A stretch of DNA of 64,000 bases from Protonemura montana. Its lineage: Eukaryota > Arthropoda > Insecta > Plecoptera > Nemouridae. The position numbers and the translations under genes were made by a program. Numbering within the stretch: position 1 is the stretch's first letter; every line of letters begins with the position of its first letter. The stretch covers positions 14,818,001 to 14,882,000 of the forward strand of contig OX387606.1 in the NCBI GenBank assembly GCA_947568835.1. The letters run 5' to 3'. A model generated the notes under the pieces. That model was given only the letters and a program-made list of their open reading frames with translations. It did not search any database and had not been told where the DNA came from. This document shows positions 61,301-64,000 of the stretch, one piece after another.

Positions 61301-64000
61301 AAGCACTAAGCCGTAATTAGTTACAAGGGATAACATATTAATACATTCGATTCAACAAGATAACCAGTTCGTCCTCCGCCACAGCCTGTTTGCCTATAAA
61401 TTTTACCAGAACTCCTATGGCAGACCCCTGAATATGTCATCTGTCTCCGAAACTCATTAGATCTAAGGAATTGGTGAACTACTGTGATAAACCAGCACAA
61501 TCAACTGTTAAATATTATTGTTACACTACCTAAGCGTCGCTACCTGTAATGCCGAAGCACCTTCTCCAGTTACTCTGCAATCTCGCTCGATATCCAATTA
61601 TAGGTATCCATTTGTGTGACTGTTTCTAACCTTCGGCACCTTCATATCTTGTTGTCGTGTTTGCGAAACTGTCTCGACTTGTTACTCGAAGCTCGGTACT
61701 TTACACTTTAACGCTGTACGATTGTCCGGTGACCTTGAATAATTGTTAGCACGTACAGCCAGTCAAATGACTCCTGAGTGAAATGTACTAACGAGTAATA
61801 ACACCGCAAAACTTAATGTAAGGTGTAGAAGCCGGAGCAGTCAAGTTTGCACTTTTCGAAGATTTTGGTACAAAAAGAATTTACGGTATGTTGTGCTTCT
61901 CTGAGCGTTGCAATTCAATACAATTTCAATTGTTGCGTTTTATCTTCTATTTTATTTGTATTTCTTAAAAAAGATTTCATATAGTGATGCCACTCACAAA
62001 ACATATATTCCCATAATATTTTTTTCCTGTTCTTTGTGGAAAGTCATGACGAATGGTAGCCTGCCTATTATTTTCGAAAGTGTGTCAAGGATGCATTCTC
62101 TGATCTAACGTGAACCACGCAGTACTTTTTACTGACACAAATAACGATGACCAAGCACGCTCGTGTGATCCTCGACTGGTCCAGGGTCCGCAGACTCTCA
62201 CAGTCCTTTTCGTCCCGAGCCGAGCCGCCCGAATTCTGTGGTCGTGTCGGATCCAATAACTGTATACCGTGTCGTGTTCCTCCCCTCGCCTGAAAGACTA
62301 CCACCCTTTACACGAAAGCGCTGCGCGGGAAATTCTGTTGCCGACTATCAATTCGAGTTTCATCACTCTACAACAAAACAAATTGCCGGAAAACGCAACA
62401 AATTAAAGTGAATTGGACGGTGGGCGCGACTAGGGACGCTTAACTTGAATTTCAGTCGCCACTGTCGTCAAACGTGCCTATTTTGCATATTACAATATTT
62501 TAAAATATCTTGAGGCGAGAGAAAGAGAGAGATAGAGATACATTTTTATAATGGTTCCAGCTCGCCAATTCGTACAGGACTTCGATTTCATTTTTACATT
62601 TAATTTCCTTTTTTCGTGTCAAATTTAATAAACATTTATTTAAATGTAATCCGTGATGATCGAACAGCGTAACATCACAAATCCTTTTCAATCGCACTGA
62701 ATTAATTTCCATCGTTTCCATAAAGTCTATGGTTAGGGCTGCTTTAATTTGTGTACATATTTTTTTGACTGCTGGCTAGGTGGCTGCTGTGAATGTGATG
62801 TGGGCTGGGCATGCACTGTAATGGAAGTAATTTATACTCTGCTCCACAGACATAATAATAACAATAATGTATACAGAGCTCGGGTTGCGTGAGTTGAACC
62901 TGCTGCCTCTTCCTATTCTAGTGCGCCTTATTTTATGCCTATGTGCATCCCGACGTTGCGGTGGTACAACCGAGCTTTTAAACAATGTTCCGGCAAATCT
63001 ATGTAACACTGCTACGTGGATTTAAAGCAAAGGTTAAAGTTTCTGTCGAGACCAAACTACAAAAGTGGTGCAGTTTCACTCGGCTGATTCTTGCTTGCAG
63101 AGAACAGCGCTCCTAATTATGCTCTTCCAACTTGATGTTGGCACATTTTGCCGCCGTTTATTCAATTTTTTTGTGTTTGAGTTTTCATTCAAAAGAAAAA
63201 AATCGAAAAGAGTTTTAAATCGGCTTACCTTAAGTTGAGCGCAAACGGATTACTCAATTCGTGGAATATCTCTCTTTCGGATCTCCAATAGGACCAGTGG
63301 ATTTAGTAAACTGTATGTAAAAGCTGTTCGAATGGGTTTTCGGGATTAGAAATACAAATTCGGGAACAAAAATTATCCCTGCACCGCCTCCGACGTCAGC
63401 GCCGTCATATTGCAGACCATGTCAATCACCAGGTCATACGGTAGATTAGGTTACCATATTCGAAACCACGCTCAATAGCCGTTAGATTTTTTTAAATATT
63501 TGTGGACATGCTTGAACTTGGATTATTTGACATTCGCGGTCACTTTCCCTAAAACATCAAGAGTTTTATCCGATTCGATTAATATCGGCACGCCTGGTTC
63601 ATGCCTTTACCACACGCGATCCTAGCTACCGAGAACGCCGTAGTCCTGCGATAGTCCTGCAATAGTCCAGGCCATTCTTGGCTGAAATCACGACCGGCCA
63701 CAACCAAGTCATCAACCTGCCAGTATAAATAATGAGAATGCGGGCGACCGGATCCGAAAAACGTGAATTAATGAGCGTACAAATACACATGCAATCGTTG
63801 AATACTTTAATGCGAACAATTAGCATAATGTTGTGCATATATAAAACAATGCGCGGCAGGCAGAAAAAAAAATTGCTGTAAATTTGCTCGTAAATTGGGG
63901 ATAATGAAAGTTTTAGGGATGTGGGTAGAGGTGATAAAATTTACTTCTGTACTTGTTATGGACACTATATATTTACTATGGTTATTGTACGCTCTAAAAT
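58310..64000. other. Non-coding stretch
   Basis: No gene is recognised. Two overlapping plus-strand frames at 58727-59030 have no domain. A GC- and CpG-richer patch at 62135-62300 carries a minus-strand open frame that begins at an acceptor-like site (GTAGTCTTTCAG) and reads ARGGTRHGIQLLDPTRPQNS; no good donor follows. A GA-rich run lies at 62515-62540. The end of the window is plain AT-rich DNA. Confidence 0.5.
63641..63673. repeat. 11-bp tandem repeat TAGTCCTGCGA x3
   Basis: Three consecutive units (63641, 63652, 63663) with increasing divergence; the last ends in CAGGCC. Confidence 0.75.

Noticed and set aside
1-64000. Search by eye for virus-like elements, LINE reverse transcriptase, transposases, rRNA, CRISPR arrays
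   Set aside because: I saw no motif or repeat pattern of these. Very old fragments would need a profile or library search to find.

Overview
This is eukaryotic, almost certainly invertebrate animal, non-coding DNA. By eye it is AT-rich (roughly 60% A+T, not counted). CpG is not depleted, there are many short simple repeats, and pure G or C runs reach 18-32 bases. No open frame on either strand exceeds 156 codons, and no frame has a domain I recognise. There is no rRNA, no complete tRNA, no CRISPR array and no bacterial-type gene. I saw no retrovirus-like, LTR or Polinton remnant. An arthropod is my best guess, but the sequence does not prove it.

Layout. 1-5 kb is unique sequence with a TACGCA motif cluster, a 21-bp tandem repeat and a POU-octamer palindrome. 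5-20 kb has a hexamer microsatellite, CpG-rich GTCGGC-type patches, a 26-bp tandem repeat, three long G/C runs and a candidate exon near 18.6 kb. 20-36 kb is very plain except for candidate exons at 29.2 and 31.6 kb, a strong GC-rich hairpin at 30.8 kb, a 21-bp tandem repeat and a TTGAC cluster. 36.4-38.1 kb has a CpG-rich patch followed by three copies of a short GAGGAGCC repeat. 41-43 kb has a GC-rich patch open on both strands and a set of perfect inverted repeats. 45-46.5 kb is extremely AT-rich with TAATTA clusters. 47.6-53.6 kb holds a small signal-peptide-like ORF and several copies of an undescribed dispersed repeat, one inside a large foldback. 55-58.4 kb has two long G runs, a possible exon, a tight GATA-site cluster and a promoter-like zone with good splice donors.

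Interpretation. The near absence of genes and of recognisable transposons, together with clusters of homeodomain, POU, GATA and CTCF-like motifs, fits a long intron or intergenic regulatory region beside a developmental gene. That is inference. The exon candidates are isolated, their phases do not chain into one obvious gene, and each could be chance. RNA-seq, conservation with a sister species, and a repeat-library search would decide most of the calls.
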